Assembly: GCA_016647705.1 (NCBI GenBank)
Contig: CM028335.1
Span: 25,569,712 to 25,633,711 of the forward strand
Origin: Eucommia ulmoides
Lineage: Eukaryota > Streptophyta > Magnoliopsida > Garryales > Eucommiaceae
DNA: 64,000 nucleotides
Direction: 5' to 3'
Each line of letters starts with the position of its first letter. Positions within the stretch are counted from its first letter, which is position 1. Below the pieces are notes generated by a model that searched no databases, had not been told where the DNA came from, and worked only from the letters and a program-made list of their open reading frames with translations. Positions 12,632 to 24,357 of the stretch are shown here, one piece after another. The position numbers and the translations under genes were made by a program.

Positions 12632-15600
12632 TTGTTGGTGGATCTATTACCCCTGAATATTCATGATTTTGATGTGATACTGGGTATGGATTTTCTATTC
12701 GTCTATCATACCACGGTGGATTGTTTTAAAAAGGAAGTTACTTTTCGGGTCTTAGGTGACCTAAAATTTGTATTTTTTTTCGAGAGACAAAATCATTACC
12801 CCCAATCAGTTTGATTTCAATTCTGGAGGCTAGGAAGTTACTAAAGAAGGGATGTCAGGAATACCTCGCACATGTGATTGACACCAGTCAGAATGAAGTT
12901 CAGGTGGCAGATGTTCTAGTGGTCAGGGATTTTCTCAATGTGTTTTAGTAAAATTGCCAAGGTTGCCAATGGATAGGGAGATGGAATTCACTATTGTGTC
13001 ACTTCTCGGAACTGCTCCGATATCAATCCCACCCTATCGTATGGCGCCTACCGAGCTGAAGGAATTGAAGATTCAGTTGCAAGATCTGTTAGACCGTGGG
13101 TTTATCAAACCTAGTGTTTCTCTGTGGAGAGCCCCTATGTTATTTGTGAAGAAGAAGGACGACACGTTAAGGTTGTGTATTGATTATCAGCAGTTGAATA
13201 AGGTGACGATTCGTAATAAATAACTTTTACCTAGATTTGATAATTTGTTCGACCAACTGCAAAAGGCCAATGTGTTTTTTTCAAAATAGATCTTCGATCA
13301 GGATATAACCAGTTGAAGGTCAGAGACAGTGACGTTGTGAAGATGACGTTCTGTACAAGGTATGGGCATGATGAATTCTTAGTTATGCCATTTGGATTGA
13401 CGAATGCCCCTACTGCTTTTATGGATTTGATGAACCGGATTATCCAACCTTATCTAGATCAGTTTATTATCGTGTTCATTGATGATATACTGATCTACTC
13501 CCAAAATAAAGAAGAGCATGTAGAGCATCTCAAGATTATGTTGCGGACCTTGCAAGAGAAGCAGTTGTACGTCAAATTTAGTAAATGTGAGTTCTGGTTG
13601 GATCGGGTAGTATTCTTGGGGCATGTTATCTCAAGAGATGGTATTCAGGTAGATCCAAAGAAAGTCGAGGCTGTGGTGCAATGGGAGAGGCCGAAAAATG
13701 TGACCGAGGTTCAATGTTTTTTTGGGGATTGGCAGGTTATTATCGTCGGTTTGTGCAGGGATTTTCTGTTATAGCTACCCTATTGACCCGATAACCCACG
13801 AGGAATCCAAATTCGAGTGGACTGACAAATGTGAGCAGAGTTTCCAGGAGCTAAAGAGTAGACTGATATCGGCGCCAATATTTTCTCTTCTAATAAAAGG
13901 TAGTGGCTTTGTGATCTACAGTGATGCGTCACACCAAGGGCTAGGGTGTATTGATGCAACATAGGCACGTGATTACATATACCTCTCGACGATTAAAGAA
14001 TCATGAGTGTAACTACCCGACGCATGAGTTGGAGTTGGCAGCGATTGAGTTTACCTTGAATATCTAGAGACATTAACTGTATGGCGAGACGTGTAAGATA
14101 TATACTGACCACCAGGGTTTGAAATACTTGTTTACCCAGAAGGAATTAAATTCGAGGCAAAGATGTTGGATAAGAACTGATCAGGGACTATGTTTGTACT
14201 ATCCATTACCATCCTAAAAGGGGCCAATGTTGTAGCAGATGCGTTGAGTCGAAAATCGGCAAGTTCGGTTGCACATATTCAAGTTGTTCATACTAATCTG
14301 TATACTGAATTAAGATCTTTGCGAGTTCAGTTGGCGGTTGGTCAGACGGCAGCATTACTTGCGACGTTGACTCTGAGACCGACATAGATTGGTCGTATCA
14401 CGGAAGCACATTAATAAACGCCCAATTGGAGAAGATCCGAATTGAAGTGAAAACTGGTCACAAAGCTGACTATCATGTCAAGGATAACGATAAGGCTTTG
14501 ATAGTGGGGAATAGACTGTGTGTGCCTAATGACATCAATCTGAAGAAGGATATCTTGGAGGGAGCGTACAGCTCAACATACGCAATGCACCAAGGCAATA
14601 CTAAAATGTATCGGGATCTACGAGAATACTACTGGTAGAGTAGAATGAAGCGAAAAATCACAGAATTTGTTGCCAGGTGTCTCGTTTGTCAGCAAGTCAA
14701 GATCGGGCACCAACGTCCAGGTGAGTTATTGTAACCTCTACCTATACCAGAGTAGAAATGGGAGCATATCACGATGGATTTCATTTCGGGATTACCCCGT
14801 ACTTAAAAGGGGCATAATTCCATCTGAGTGATTGTTGATAGGTTTACTAAATCTGCTCATTTTCTAGTCGTAAAACTGACGTACTCTCTTGATAAGTATA
14901 CCCAAATGTATGTTGACGAGATTGTTCGGTTACGTGGTGCACTGGTTTTCATAGTGTCGGATAGAAATCCAAGATTTACTTTGAAGTACTGGATGAGTCT
15001 CCAAACTGCTTTGGGTACCAATCTGAACTCAATAACGTTTTTCATCTATAAATTGATGGTTAATCAGAGCATACGATTTGGACGTTGGAGGATATGTTAA
15101 GGGGTTATGTTTTGAAATTTCCTGGTAGCTGGGATGATCATTTGACGCTGATAGAATTTGCCTAACAGCTACCATTCGGCGACCAAGATGGCACTGTATG
15201 AAGCTTGTTATGGCAGGAAATACAAGACTCCAGTCCAACAGAATAAACCGAAGTGGAAAAAAAGAAATTGCTGATGTCGAATATTGCTCAAATGACAACA
15301 GACAAGGTAAAGGTGATTTAGAAAAGATTGAAGATTGCTCAGAGTCGACAAAAGAAATATGCTGACAAGCATAGGCGAGAGTTGAAATTTGAAGTGGGTG
15401 ATCATGTATTTCTGCATATATCCCCATGGAAGGGCATAATGAGGTTCGAAAAAAAAAAAAAAAAACCAAGTCCGAGATACATCAGGCCATACGAGGTCCT
15501 AGAATAGGTTGGTGCGACAGCTTATCGACTTACCCTACCACCAGAACTGTCCATATTACAGGACGTTTTTCACGTGTCGATGCTTAGGAAGTATGTGCCA

Positions 15601-15835
15601 AATCCTTTACACGTATTGACCTCCCAACCAATCGAATTAGAAGAGGATTTGACATACGTTGAGAAACCAGTCTAAATCTTAAGTCAAAAAGATCAGGTAT
15701 TGCGGACGAAGATAATTCCATTAGTAAAAGTGTTGTGGCGCAGTCATTCGATAGAGGAGGCGATGTGGGAGCGAGAGGATAAGATAAGGGACAAATACCC
15801 ACACTTGTTTGACCAAGGTAACTAAAATTTCGGGA
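12632..15835 (+). pseudogene. Chromovirus pol relic: protease, RT, RNase H, integrase, chromodomain
   Basis: Recognisable parts in order are the following. A protease tail with DVILGMDFL lies near 12670-12700. The reverse transcriptase lies at about 12950-13770, with [35 protein letters not shown] and the catalytic [10 protein letters not shown]. RNase H lies at about 13780-14250, with [13 protein letters not shown] and the tail NVVADALSRKS. An integrase zinc-finger segment ends in LREYYW near 14630. The integrase core begins with IVDRFTKSAHFLVVK near 14828. The last part (about 15560-15830) contains VSMLRKYV and a chromodomain-like WERE segment. This is the protein order of Ty3/gypsy chromoviruses. 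The reading frame is broken many times, so it is a fossil. Confidence 0.9.
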
Positions 15836-15847
15836 CGAAATTTCTCT

Positions 15848-15860
15848 TAGGGGGAAGAGT
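15848..15860 (+). promoter_or_regulatory. Polypurine tract of the chromovirus
   Basis: A purine run AGGGGGAAGAG stands directly before the 3' LTR start TGTAAGACCC, the position where plus-strand DNA synthesis is primed in LTR elements. Confidence 0.8.
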
Positions 15861-16075
15861 TGTAAGACCCTAATGTTAGCTCATACATAATTTTAGATGC
15901 ATTTTAGAGCATTTAGGAAAATACAGGATAGAGTATGTCATTGATTATCCAATTTAAATTTTTAAATGATGAATTTGGGATTTTAAGAATATTAAAATTC
16001 AAAAAGGGCTTAAATAATAATTTAAATGATATTGAGAGGGGATGAATGTAATTTAAATAAATATGTATGTATGTA

Positions 16076-16119
<44 letters not shown>

Positions 16120-18736
16120 TAAACACACAAATCAAAAACAGGGAACACGGAATGATCGAGAAAAAAACGAAGAGAAAGGGATGGAGCGACGTGGCAACCA
16201 GAGGGATTGAAGAGAAGTACTGAAATTCATGCATAATTTGATCCTCACCCTCAAAAGAAGAAACGAGAAAACAGAGAAGAGAGAGATAGAGGATCGGAGC
16301 GTCGGTACTGTCTCGTGATCGCCGGCGGTGTGGGTACGTTCGTCCGGCGAATTGCATGTACGTGTTGTCGTCGTCGATGTGCGTCGTCATTCGTCCGATG
16401 AGTGGGAGTAATTCGGTCGGCCAATCAGTGTATAACTGTGTGTGTTTGTGTGTGTGTGTGTGTTCTGTTTCCTATTCATCGTTGTCGGAGATGTGGGAGT
16501 CGTCCGGCGATGAGTGTTTCGTGTGGGTGTGTTGTCCGTTCGTCCATCGTAGGTGTGTTGGCATGATCGAAACAGTGATTGGCGGGGGGAACTGGTCGAC
16601 GGTGATGTTACGATTCATCGGCAATCATGTGTGGGTATGTTGTTCGGTCCGACGATATGCATGGGTGTGCACGTTGAAGTGTGTGTATGTGTTTTGGTGC
16701 ATGTGTGTGAGCCGTCGAGTTCGTCGTGTGGGTATATGTGGGATCATCGCCATCGTTCAGCTAGCGTGTGTGTATGCAAGTGTGTATTCTATTGTCAGTT
16801 GTGTATGTGTGTATATGTGCTCTGTTTTTGCCGACCATGGGTATGTGTGTGTGTGTGTGTCATCGTAGATTGCGTGCGTCTATCGTTGGATGATTGTGTG
16901 CATGTGTGTGTCGTTTGGTCGGATAGTATGTGTGGGTGAGCGTCGACGTAGGGTGGACGGTGAGAAGTGAGAATTAGTGTGAGAAAGAGGGAGTTCGCCA
17001 GAGTTGGTGAGGAAAGAGAGGGAGACGGCCGGCTGAGAGCAGAATCAGAAAAGAAACTGTCGAATGACCGCCGTGGCGGCGGCGGTGAGGTCAAGCGCAG
17101 AACAGAAGCAGACGTTAAGAAGGAAAGAGGAAGAAGAGAAAGAAGGAAAAAAGAAAAAAAAAAAAAATTACAGAAACAACCCAAATAAAAACCCAAAATC
17201 CCAATCCCATCTCTCGATGGGTGGAAAATTCGAATCAGGTAAAATTTTGGTCGATTGCGATTTTGTCAAATTAAATTATTAGTTTTAAAATGTTCATAAT
17301 CGTGACGATAATTTTTGTAACGGTTAATTTTTATAACTCTGTGCGGTAAATAATAACATAACGAAATGGGATAAATGATCATGTTACATATTTAAATTTG
17401 GGGAATGGGGAAATTATGAGAATTAAGGCCATGCATTGCATATTAGGATTATTTTAGACAAAATATTAATTTAGGCCTATCGTTGTTAGGTTCATAGGCG
17501 TCGACTTCTCAGTAGGTTTTGGGCAGTGACATTTTTGCAGTGCGAAAAACGAGGTGAGTGTATTGTCTTCTATATAAATTACAAAGTTTATTTTCGTATA
17601 AATTGTGAAAAATGTGCTTATTTAATAATGGACTTATTTTCAACTTATATGGATCAAGTGTTTTTGGTGATAAAGGTAGAAAAAAAAAATCGATTCTTGA
17701 ATTGTGTTGGTTTTAACGGTGGAACAATGATTTTGGATTAAGTCAGTTTTTAAAGTGGAAATGTGATTTTCATCCAACTATGCTATAGTTTCTTCCCTTA
17801 AGGGATGTAGATTACCTGCTAGGCAAGTCCTGCAAGGTGGTTGATCCGTCAGGAGTGCAACCTTGGCAGATAGTACGGTACCATTGCAACTCCCGATCGT
17901 GAGGTAAAAACGATCATAGGGCTAGTAGAAAAGGGGGTGGTGTATTTTGCCATGAACTGTCTGGATTGATTCGGTTTGGAAATATTACTGTAAAATGGAT
18001 TGACGTATATATATTATTTTTGGTTGCACTGGCGGATTTAAACTATTTAGAGTGATTGATCTAAAATAATCGGGTTGGTTGATTTAAAATGTTTAGATTG
18101 GGTATTTTAAATATATATTGGTTTATTCATCGGTGACTGGAAAACTGGATTTCCATACAGTATGTGATTAAATTATATATGTATTGGGTGTTTTAAACAT
18201 ATTATTTATTTAAATTGGTGACAGTGGGAAAGTGGTTCCGAATATGGTATGCGATATACTGTATTTTTGTTATATTATTTCATTTCATTGGTGGCAGTGG
18301 AACCGGGTATGTGATTATATAATGTTATATTTGGAAACATAGTGTTTATTATTCATACTTGATCTATAAAATATTTTTTATTATGAAGACAGTACACCGA
18401 TAAAAAATTTTGGTTTCAGGTGCCGCGGCTAGGAGTTGGTTTACTACTGGCACTAGGGAGAGTTCGGAGGTCGTGTTGTGTTGGAGGTGAGTCGGTCGGA
18501 CATGAACCGTGAAAGGTTCAGGTATAATTAGTAGTTTTGGTTGTGGATATTTGAGATAGGTGTGCTCCCAAATTCTAAGAACAGGTATATATATATACAT
18601 TTTTTAGGAAAAAATTACAGTAGCGCAAGTGTACATGTATAATTTGTATATTTGGGTACTCGTGGATTGGTCTGGTAACGTCAGGTTGACGTCACACCCG
18701 ACCTTGGGTAATGGGTGCCCAGGGTGGAGTGTGACA
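15861..18736 (+). repeat. 3' LTR of the Tekay-like chromovirus
   Basis: This is the partner of 7117-10086, with the same TGTAAGACCC start and GTGTGACA end. It has (ATGT)n and (GT)n runs at about 16062-16118 and only one unit of the 24-bp repeat (about 17789-17812) that is expanded in the 5' LTR. The duplication GTAGT follows at 18737-18741. Confidence 0.93.
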
Positions 18737-18741
18737 GTAGT

Positions 18742-19574
18742 TGTGGTTCGATCAACATTCATACCGATTTTTAGTTTTCGGGATAAATGTGTCATTATGA
18801 TCGGTGAATATTTATTTCGGTTGTGCTTTTGTTGATTTTGTGTATCTTGGTTTTTTTTTTTTTTTTGCGAATTTTTATATGGTTTAGGGAAATGTTTACA
18901 CCGGTAAGTTTCATTGATCTTAGTATTTTTTTTATTATTATTATTTGGTTATGTTTGGGGGGAATGTTTATACCGAATTTGTTTTGTTGATCTTTGGGTT
19001 TATTTTCAATATTTTTTATTTGTTGTTCTTTGGTTTTTTTCAGATTTATTTTTTTGATTGGTTTTACTTTTTGTGATTGTTCATACAATATTTTTTTTGT
19101 GAATGTTTGATATTAGGGGGTTTTCAATATCTTTGATTTGGTTGGGTTTTTTTTTTTTTTTTTTTTTTTGAAAACATGTGAATATAATAAAAAAAATATA
19201 ATTTTGTTCACATAAAAACAATAAACATTCACATCAATAGAAAAAGTGAAAATATATCAAAATGTTTAAAAATAGCAAATAAAAAATGTAAATATTCATG
19301 TCTGGTTATTTTTTTTACAGAATAATATTGTATGTAAATAATGAAAAAAAAATGGTCAAAGAATAAATGGCCATTTTCTAAAAATATGTGGGGATTAAAA
19401 ACTTTATTATAATAGTTAGGATTCATATTATCATTTTCATAGCTGAAAGGGAAAATGGGAGATTGAAATATAAATTAGAAGAAAAAAAAAAAAGGGGTTA
19501 TTTAGAGATAATTTTACCTTTAACTTTGTTCTCTTGATTTAATAATGATAATGGTTAAATAATAATAGACTTAC
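18742..19574. other. Right part of the repeat split by the chromovirus; AT-rich
   Basis: This continues the sequence that ended at 7116. It is T-rich, with GAATGTTTA-like words on the plus strand up to about 19110 and their reverse complement near 19210. There is no coding signal and no clear terminal repeat. Confidence 0.4.
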
Positions 19575-19577
19575 TTA

Positions 19578-20243
19578 GGCCCCGTTTGGTAACCATTTCC
19601 ATCCCATTCCATTCCCAGATTTTTGGGAATTCTATTTGAGAATAGCGTTTGGTAATTTTTGTTTCCGTTTACATTTCATTTCCATTTGAGAATTGTGCCT
19701 ACTTTTTTCTTAAGAAATGAGAAACAAAAAAAAGTTATTTTTCATTATTCCCATTCCATTCCCAAAACTCATGGTTAGTATTCACCTACCGGCCGACCAC
19801 CGTTCGCCGTCGCCGACCGCCGTCGACCGTCGCTGGTCACTGTCCGGCCGGAAATTTTTCGGCCACTTCCGGCAATCGCCGGCGACGGCGCCATTGTCTT
19901 CCGGCCGGCGTCGCCGGCGCCACCGCCGTTCGGTCATCGCCGGCGGAGGGCACCGCCGTCATCGCCGACGGAGAACCGGCGGCGGCCGTTGCTGGAGAGC
20001 CGGCCGGGCGTCGCCGGAGCACCGCTGGCTGGCCGGCGACGGCGCCACAGCCGTCAGGCCAAAACAGAGGAAAAAAAAAAGATTTTAGGATAAAATCGTT
20101 ACCAAACACAATTCCCTTCCCAAAACAAAAAAAAAAAATTATCGTTACCAAACGCGATTCTACTCCTAAAAATAAAACAAAATTCTCATCCCATTCTCAT
20201 CCCACTGCTGGAATGGAAACAAAAACGGTTACCAAACGCCACC
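19578..20243 (+). mobile_element. PIF/Harbinger-type MITE with GC-rich core (copy 1)
   Basis: The ends are GGCCCCGTTTGGTAACC and GGTTACCAAACGCCACC, imperfect inverted repeats of the type common in Harbinger/Tourist elements, flanked by TTA on both sides (19575-19577 and 20244-20246). It is 666 bp long. The centre (about 19785-20065) is very rich in CGCCGG words. A related copy lies in the opposite orientation at 48785-49488, and the outer 150 bp of the two agree at well over 90% by eye. No transposase is present; the apparent arginine-rich frames come from the CpG-rich core. Confidence 0.87.
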
Positions 20244-20246
20244 TTA

Positions 20247-20304
20247 GGAATTAGAATAGTGAATCTATTATTCTTAATGACGATTACATTTATGTAAATA
20301 TTTT
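20247..20304. other. Short AT-rich spacer
   Basis: This is the spacer between two transposable elements; nothing else is visible. Confidence 0.5.
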
Positions 20305-21358
20305 AGGGTTAATTACACTTTGTACCCTTTTAGTTTGACTAGATTGTGCTTTGCACCCCTACTATGTTTTGGTCAATACTTACATTTCATGTGTTCAAGA
20401 TATAAGTGCAACAGTTAAAAATTTGACAAAAGTAAAAGTGATTTTGTCATTTCACTTTAACATTAAGGTAATGTCGTCATTTTTCTCCAACTAATTCAAT
20501 AAAATCTATTTAAACAATTACCAAATTTTACTCCACCACCCACCACCTTTATCTCTCGCTCTCATCTCTCTCTCATTTCTCTTCGGCTATCTCTCATCCA
20601 CTCATTCTCTCCCCATATATATATAATGTACATATATATAGAAAATGACTCATTGCTCTTGTTTTTCCACATCACCCCGCATCTTATCCCCTCCCTCCCC
20701 CCTCCCTCTGTGTGTGTGTGTGTGTGTGTATATATGTATGTATGTATTTGTGATTAGAAACCACAATCGGCCTTCGTCGAGAACCACCACTGGAACAATC
20801 AACAAACCACCTTGCTCTAGAATCTTGAAATAATAAAATGAGTAAAAAATCCATTCACTTGAATCTGCAGATTTCATTACAAATTAAAATAGTATGAAAA
20901 AATTATAAAATACTCAAATCATCAAGATCTGGAAATTCACCGAAAACCTTAAATCGAAACAAAAATAGATCTGAGAAAACGAGTGGTGGTGGATTTAGAT
21001 CAAAGTATGCAAGTAAGAAATTGGTGATGGAGACACTCGGATTTGGACGATGGTGGTATTGGTGATGGAGCCACCATATCTAGACAATGGGGTTGTCAGT
21101 GATGGTGGTGGCGACGAGGATGGTGGTAGTGGCAATGGTGGAGGTGGAGATGACATTGGGGGTGGTTGGATATGTGGGGAAATATGATAGTGGTCGGAGG
21201 TGTTGTGGTGGTCGGTTTGTGGCATGATTGAAGCAGGTGATAGGATGGTCAAGTTGCAGAGATGAAAATGGTGGATATTTGAAAATTTTATTTTGCACTA
21301 GTAAACTTTCACAAGGGTACAAAGTATAATTAGATCAAACAGAATTGTAATTAATCCT
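20305..21358. mobile_element. Candidate non-autonomous DNA transposon with inverted ends
   Basis: The left end AGGGTTAATTACACTTTGTACCC is answered at the right end by a reverse complement that begins AGGATTAATTACAATT and later has TACTTTGTACCC, so the inverted repeat is interrupted by about 20 bases. The interior contains a pyrimidine-rich segment, a (TG)n run at about 20710-20728 and GGTGGTGG-rich DNA near 21080-21170. The flanks (AAATATTTT and TTATTTTCA) are not a convincing target duplication. The superfamily is uncertain, possibly Mutator-like. Confidence 0.55.
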
Positions 21359-22196
21359 TTATTTTCACTCAATTTGCATTATAATTTAATACTATATTTT
21401 CTAAATGTACCTTAATTGGTAGGTTGAGGTGTAAAGGGGTGTTTCTCACCTGAATAAAAAAAGGAATAAAAAAAAAAATATTTGGGATGTGATTGGTACA
21501 AGACAAGGACATATACCTACACCTTTGTCCTCTTTGGATTTAAATTAGTCAACATTCAATTAATTTTTAATTTTATTTTAGATTTTTGAAAAGAAAATTA
21601 ACAATTAAATTTTTAAAAAAATAATTTTGTTGTATACTCAATATTTTAAGATCAGAACTGAACATATTCTAAGCAAAATCGCGAGGAAAAAAAAATACCA
21701 AAACTAAATTCCGATCAAGAATATTGAAAATATCTTGTAGTAGCTATGCTCGTAACCCATGTTTAATACATAATCAAACATATGAACTCAAATCATGTCT
21801 TTAGATTGGTAAAAAAAAATACTTTGGAATTTATGATATAATTGATTAGGCAAATTTTCAACAACTTGTTTTAGCCAATAGGTTGCGTCTCAACCTCTTC
21901 AGCTGTAAAATCAATTGGTCATGATATGTAGGTGCAACTTAATTTGGACCACTAAATTTCTACAAGAAATTACTATTAGCGCAAGCCTTGCTGTCTAATT
22001 TATAGAAGATCACTCCCATTGGCCTTTATCTGATGGCTAAATTAAATTTTCACCCCTCAAGCTTTGGTGTGATTACATTTTGGTGTTCTAATTTTTTAAT
22101 TTATCCTTCGAAAATTACTTTTTTTATCATTTTTATATAACTGGTTCAAAACATTTTTTTGTCATGGCAAGGGAAAAGTGAGATCACACTCAAATT
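21359..22196. other. AT-rich intergenic DNA
   Basis: I see no reading frame, terminal repeat or RNA gene in this stretch. Confidence 0.5.
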
Positions 22197-22201
22197 TTAA
22201 G

Positions 22202-22394
22202 TGTTAGTCTATGTAATTGGTCTTGCCTCACTATCTCAAACCCTAATATCAAAATTAAATTCGAATCCTATCAGGATTATCCTAGTCACCTTCTATATAT
22301 AGTCTCTCTGTATATCTCTGTAATTATACTTTTTTCATATATCAATAAAATAACTTCATGTTCTCCCCAATATTCCGCCGCAATTATTCTAACA
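22202..22394 (+). repeat. 5' LTR of the copia element
   Basis: It runs from TGTTAGTCTATG to ATTCTAACA. A CTATATATAG box sits in the middle, followed by CTCTGTATATCTCTGTAATT, and the same segment is present in the 3' LTR. Confidence 0.88.
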
Positions 22395-22406
22395 TGGTGT
22401 CAGAGC
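22395..22406 (+). promoter_or_regulatory. Primer-binding site of the copia element
   Basis: TGGTGTCAGAGC directly follows the LTR end and differs by one base from the tRNA-iMet consensus TGGTATCAGAGC. Confidence 0.88.
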
Positions 22407-23225
22407 AACGGTGAGACCTGTGGCAGTTAACAAAAGTGACGGCAGCGACAAGACTGTTGGTGACACGTGGAGACGCGTTGGAGCTTCGATGGCAATGATT
22501 TTGGTGGCATTGGAATCATCTCCCCATGATGAAGGTGATGGTATTATTGTGGTTGATATCGAAGTGATAGTGAGTCCTGTAACAGTCAACAAATCTGACA
22601 GTAGCGACGGTGGTTTGGTTGGTTGCGCATAAGGATACATAAGAATCTCATTGGCGATGATGTTGGTGTTGTTGAACTCGTTTTGACAAAATGAATTTGG
22701 TGGTGAAGTGTTGAATGATGAAAATGAGGTGGGCAGCAACGCAACGGAAGACTTGAAAAAACGAGAATAATGCCACCACAATCACCGGTTCATAGTGCTA
22801 AGTTTTTAGCAACCGGTTCACCTATTTTTGACCGGTTCTTGAAAATCTAACACTAGTTCTTGGCTAATTTCGGCGTTCCGGATCCATTGGTAGCCTTGTT
22901 GGCCGATTCAAGGGTTAATCAATCAATTCTTCACAATTATAGACTGATTTTTAGTTAATTTTGGCGTTCCAAATCTGTCTGTGGCCTCCGTTTACTCAAA
23001 TTTGGATCATACAGTATAGTGTTTTTTTGTTTTTTTTTTTTTATGTTGTTAATTTGGTTCATTATGGTGCTTTAACTAGTTCAAGGGTTCATCAATTGGT
23101 TTTTCATGATTATAGAACAGTTCCTGCATAATTTCAGTATTCTGAATCCATACATGACCTCAGGTTCTTCAGATTCATGTCATACAATATACTTTGTTGT
23201 ATATTGTTGATCCGATTCAACGACA
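22407..23225 (+). other. Copia internal stretch without coding; degenerate repeats
   Basis: Bases 22420-22650 hold two partial copies of a segment around AGTTAACAAAAGTGACGGC / CAGTCAACAAATCTGACAGT. Bases 22797-23160 contain three diverged copies of a unit with GTTCATCAATT, ATTATAGA and TTTCGGCGTTCCG-like words. No copia protein can be read here. Confidence 0.5.
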
Positions 23226-24309
23226 ATGTCTAAGACTTATTCTTCCTTGACAACCTCAAACTCCACCATCCACCAGTTTGGGTTCATATCCAACCCTCGT
23301 GATTCTCCCTTGTTTATTCTCAAAATTGACAACTGTATTATTCTCCGTCAACTATATGTGAACAACATAATCATTACAGGAGATGATCTACATGGAATTT
23401 TTGAACTCAAAAAATTTCTTAGTTGTCAATTCGAGATGAAAGACTATGATGTGCTCACTCATTTTCTTGTCTTAAAGTTTCAACTGATTCAAATGGATAC
23501 TTTCTCTCTCAGGCCAAATATGCATATAACATTATTTTCAAGACAGACATCACTGACTCCACCACTGCCAATACTCCTCTAGAGCCAAATATTATACTTA
23601 CTCTACTAGATAGCTCTCATTTGCTGGACATTACTCTCTATCGCCAATTAGTTGGAAGTTTGATATATTTTTCAGTTACTTGCTTGGATATCACATATGT
23701 CGTCCATCAAGTCAGTCAGTTCTTGTTCGCTTCTCGGATCACTCATTACTTGGTTGTTCTTCTCATTCTTCGGTATTTCAATGACACCTTATTTCACGGA
23801 TTTCTTTATCCGTCCCCTCCGCTCCCACCTTATAGACTTATTCTGATGTCGACTAGACCGTAGATCCCATCGATAAATGTTCAACCACTCTGGTTACTCT
23901 TTTTTCTTGGGTAACTCTCTCATTTTTTAGTGCAGTAAGAAACAAACAATAGTTGTCCACTCTAGCACTAAAGTTGAATATCATGCCATCGTTGATGCAG
24001 CACAAGAATTATTTTGCCTTCGCTTGCTCCTTGCAGACATGGGAGTCTCCTCCCCCACTGCCACTGTTCTACATTGTGGACAATAGGAGTACTATTCAGA
24101 TCCCCCATAATAATATTTTTCACGAACGTACAAAATACATCGAGACTGATTGTCACTTCATCCGTTATTATATTCTACAGAATACGGGTCATCTTCAATC
24201 TGTCAGTTTAACCAACCAGACTACCGAAATTTTCACCAAAACTTATCCACCTAGACGATTTCACTTTTTGTTTTCCAGACTCAAATTCACGTCTCATTTA
24301 ACGCCTTGA
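23226..24309 (+). pseudogene. Copia RT (C-terminal part) and RNase H relic
   Basis: The reverse transcriptase part shows LYVNNIIITGDD, a variant of the YVDD catalytic box, followed by FELKKFLSCQFEMKD. It continues with YRQLVGSLIYFSVTCLDITY, the usual link to RNase H. The RNase H part shows STKVEYHAIVDAAQELFCLR and the tail HFIRYYI. This is the order of the last third of a Ty1/copia polyprotein. It is broken in several places. Confidence 0.85.
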
Positions 24310-24313
24310 GTTT

Positions 24314-24322
24314 GAGGGGGGA
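24314..24322 (+). promoter_or_regulatory. Polypurine tract of the copia element
   Basis: GAGGGGGGA stands directly before the 3' LTR start TGTTAGTA. Confidence 0.85.
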
Positions 24323-24357
24323 TGTTAGTATATGTAATGGGACTTGACCCACTATTT

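Larger units (their letters stand above)
7117..18736 (+). mobile_element. Ty3/gypsy chromovirus (Tekay/Del-like), broken fossil with both LTRs
   Basis: The element starts TGTAAGACCC and ends GGTGTGACA-like, and is flanked by the 5-bp duplication GTAGT (7112-7116 and 18737-18741). The LTRs are unusually long (2970 and 2876 bp). A primer-binding site for initiator tRNA-Met follows the 5' LTR and a purine tract precedes the 3' LTR. Between them are remnants of protease, reverse transcriptase, RNase H, integrase and a chromodomain-like tail. Long LTRs plus a C-terminal chromodomain fit the Tekay/Del lineage. No gag could be recognised. By eye the LTRs differ at about 6% over their first 200 bp, which suggests an insertion a few million years old. 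The internal part holds a nested solo LTR. The coding region has many breaks and is inactive. Confidence 0.93.

Noticed and set aside
19717-20151. Arginine- and proline-rich frames of 104-123 codons; similar frames at 48762-49407
   Set aside because: They lie in the CpG-rich core of Harbinger-type MITEs on both strands; composition explains their openness.
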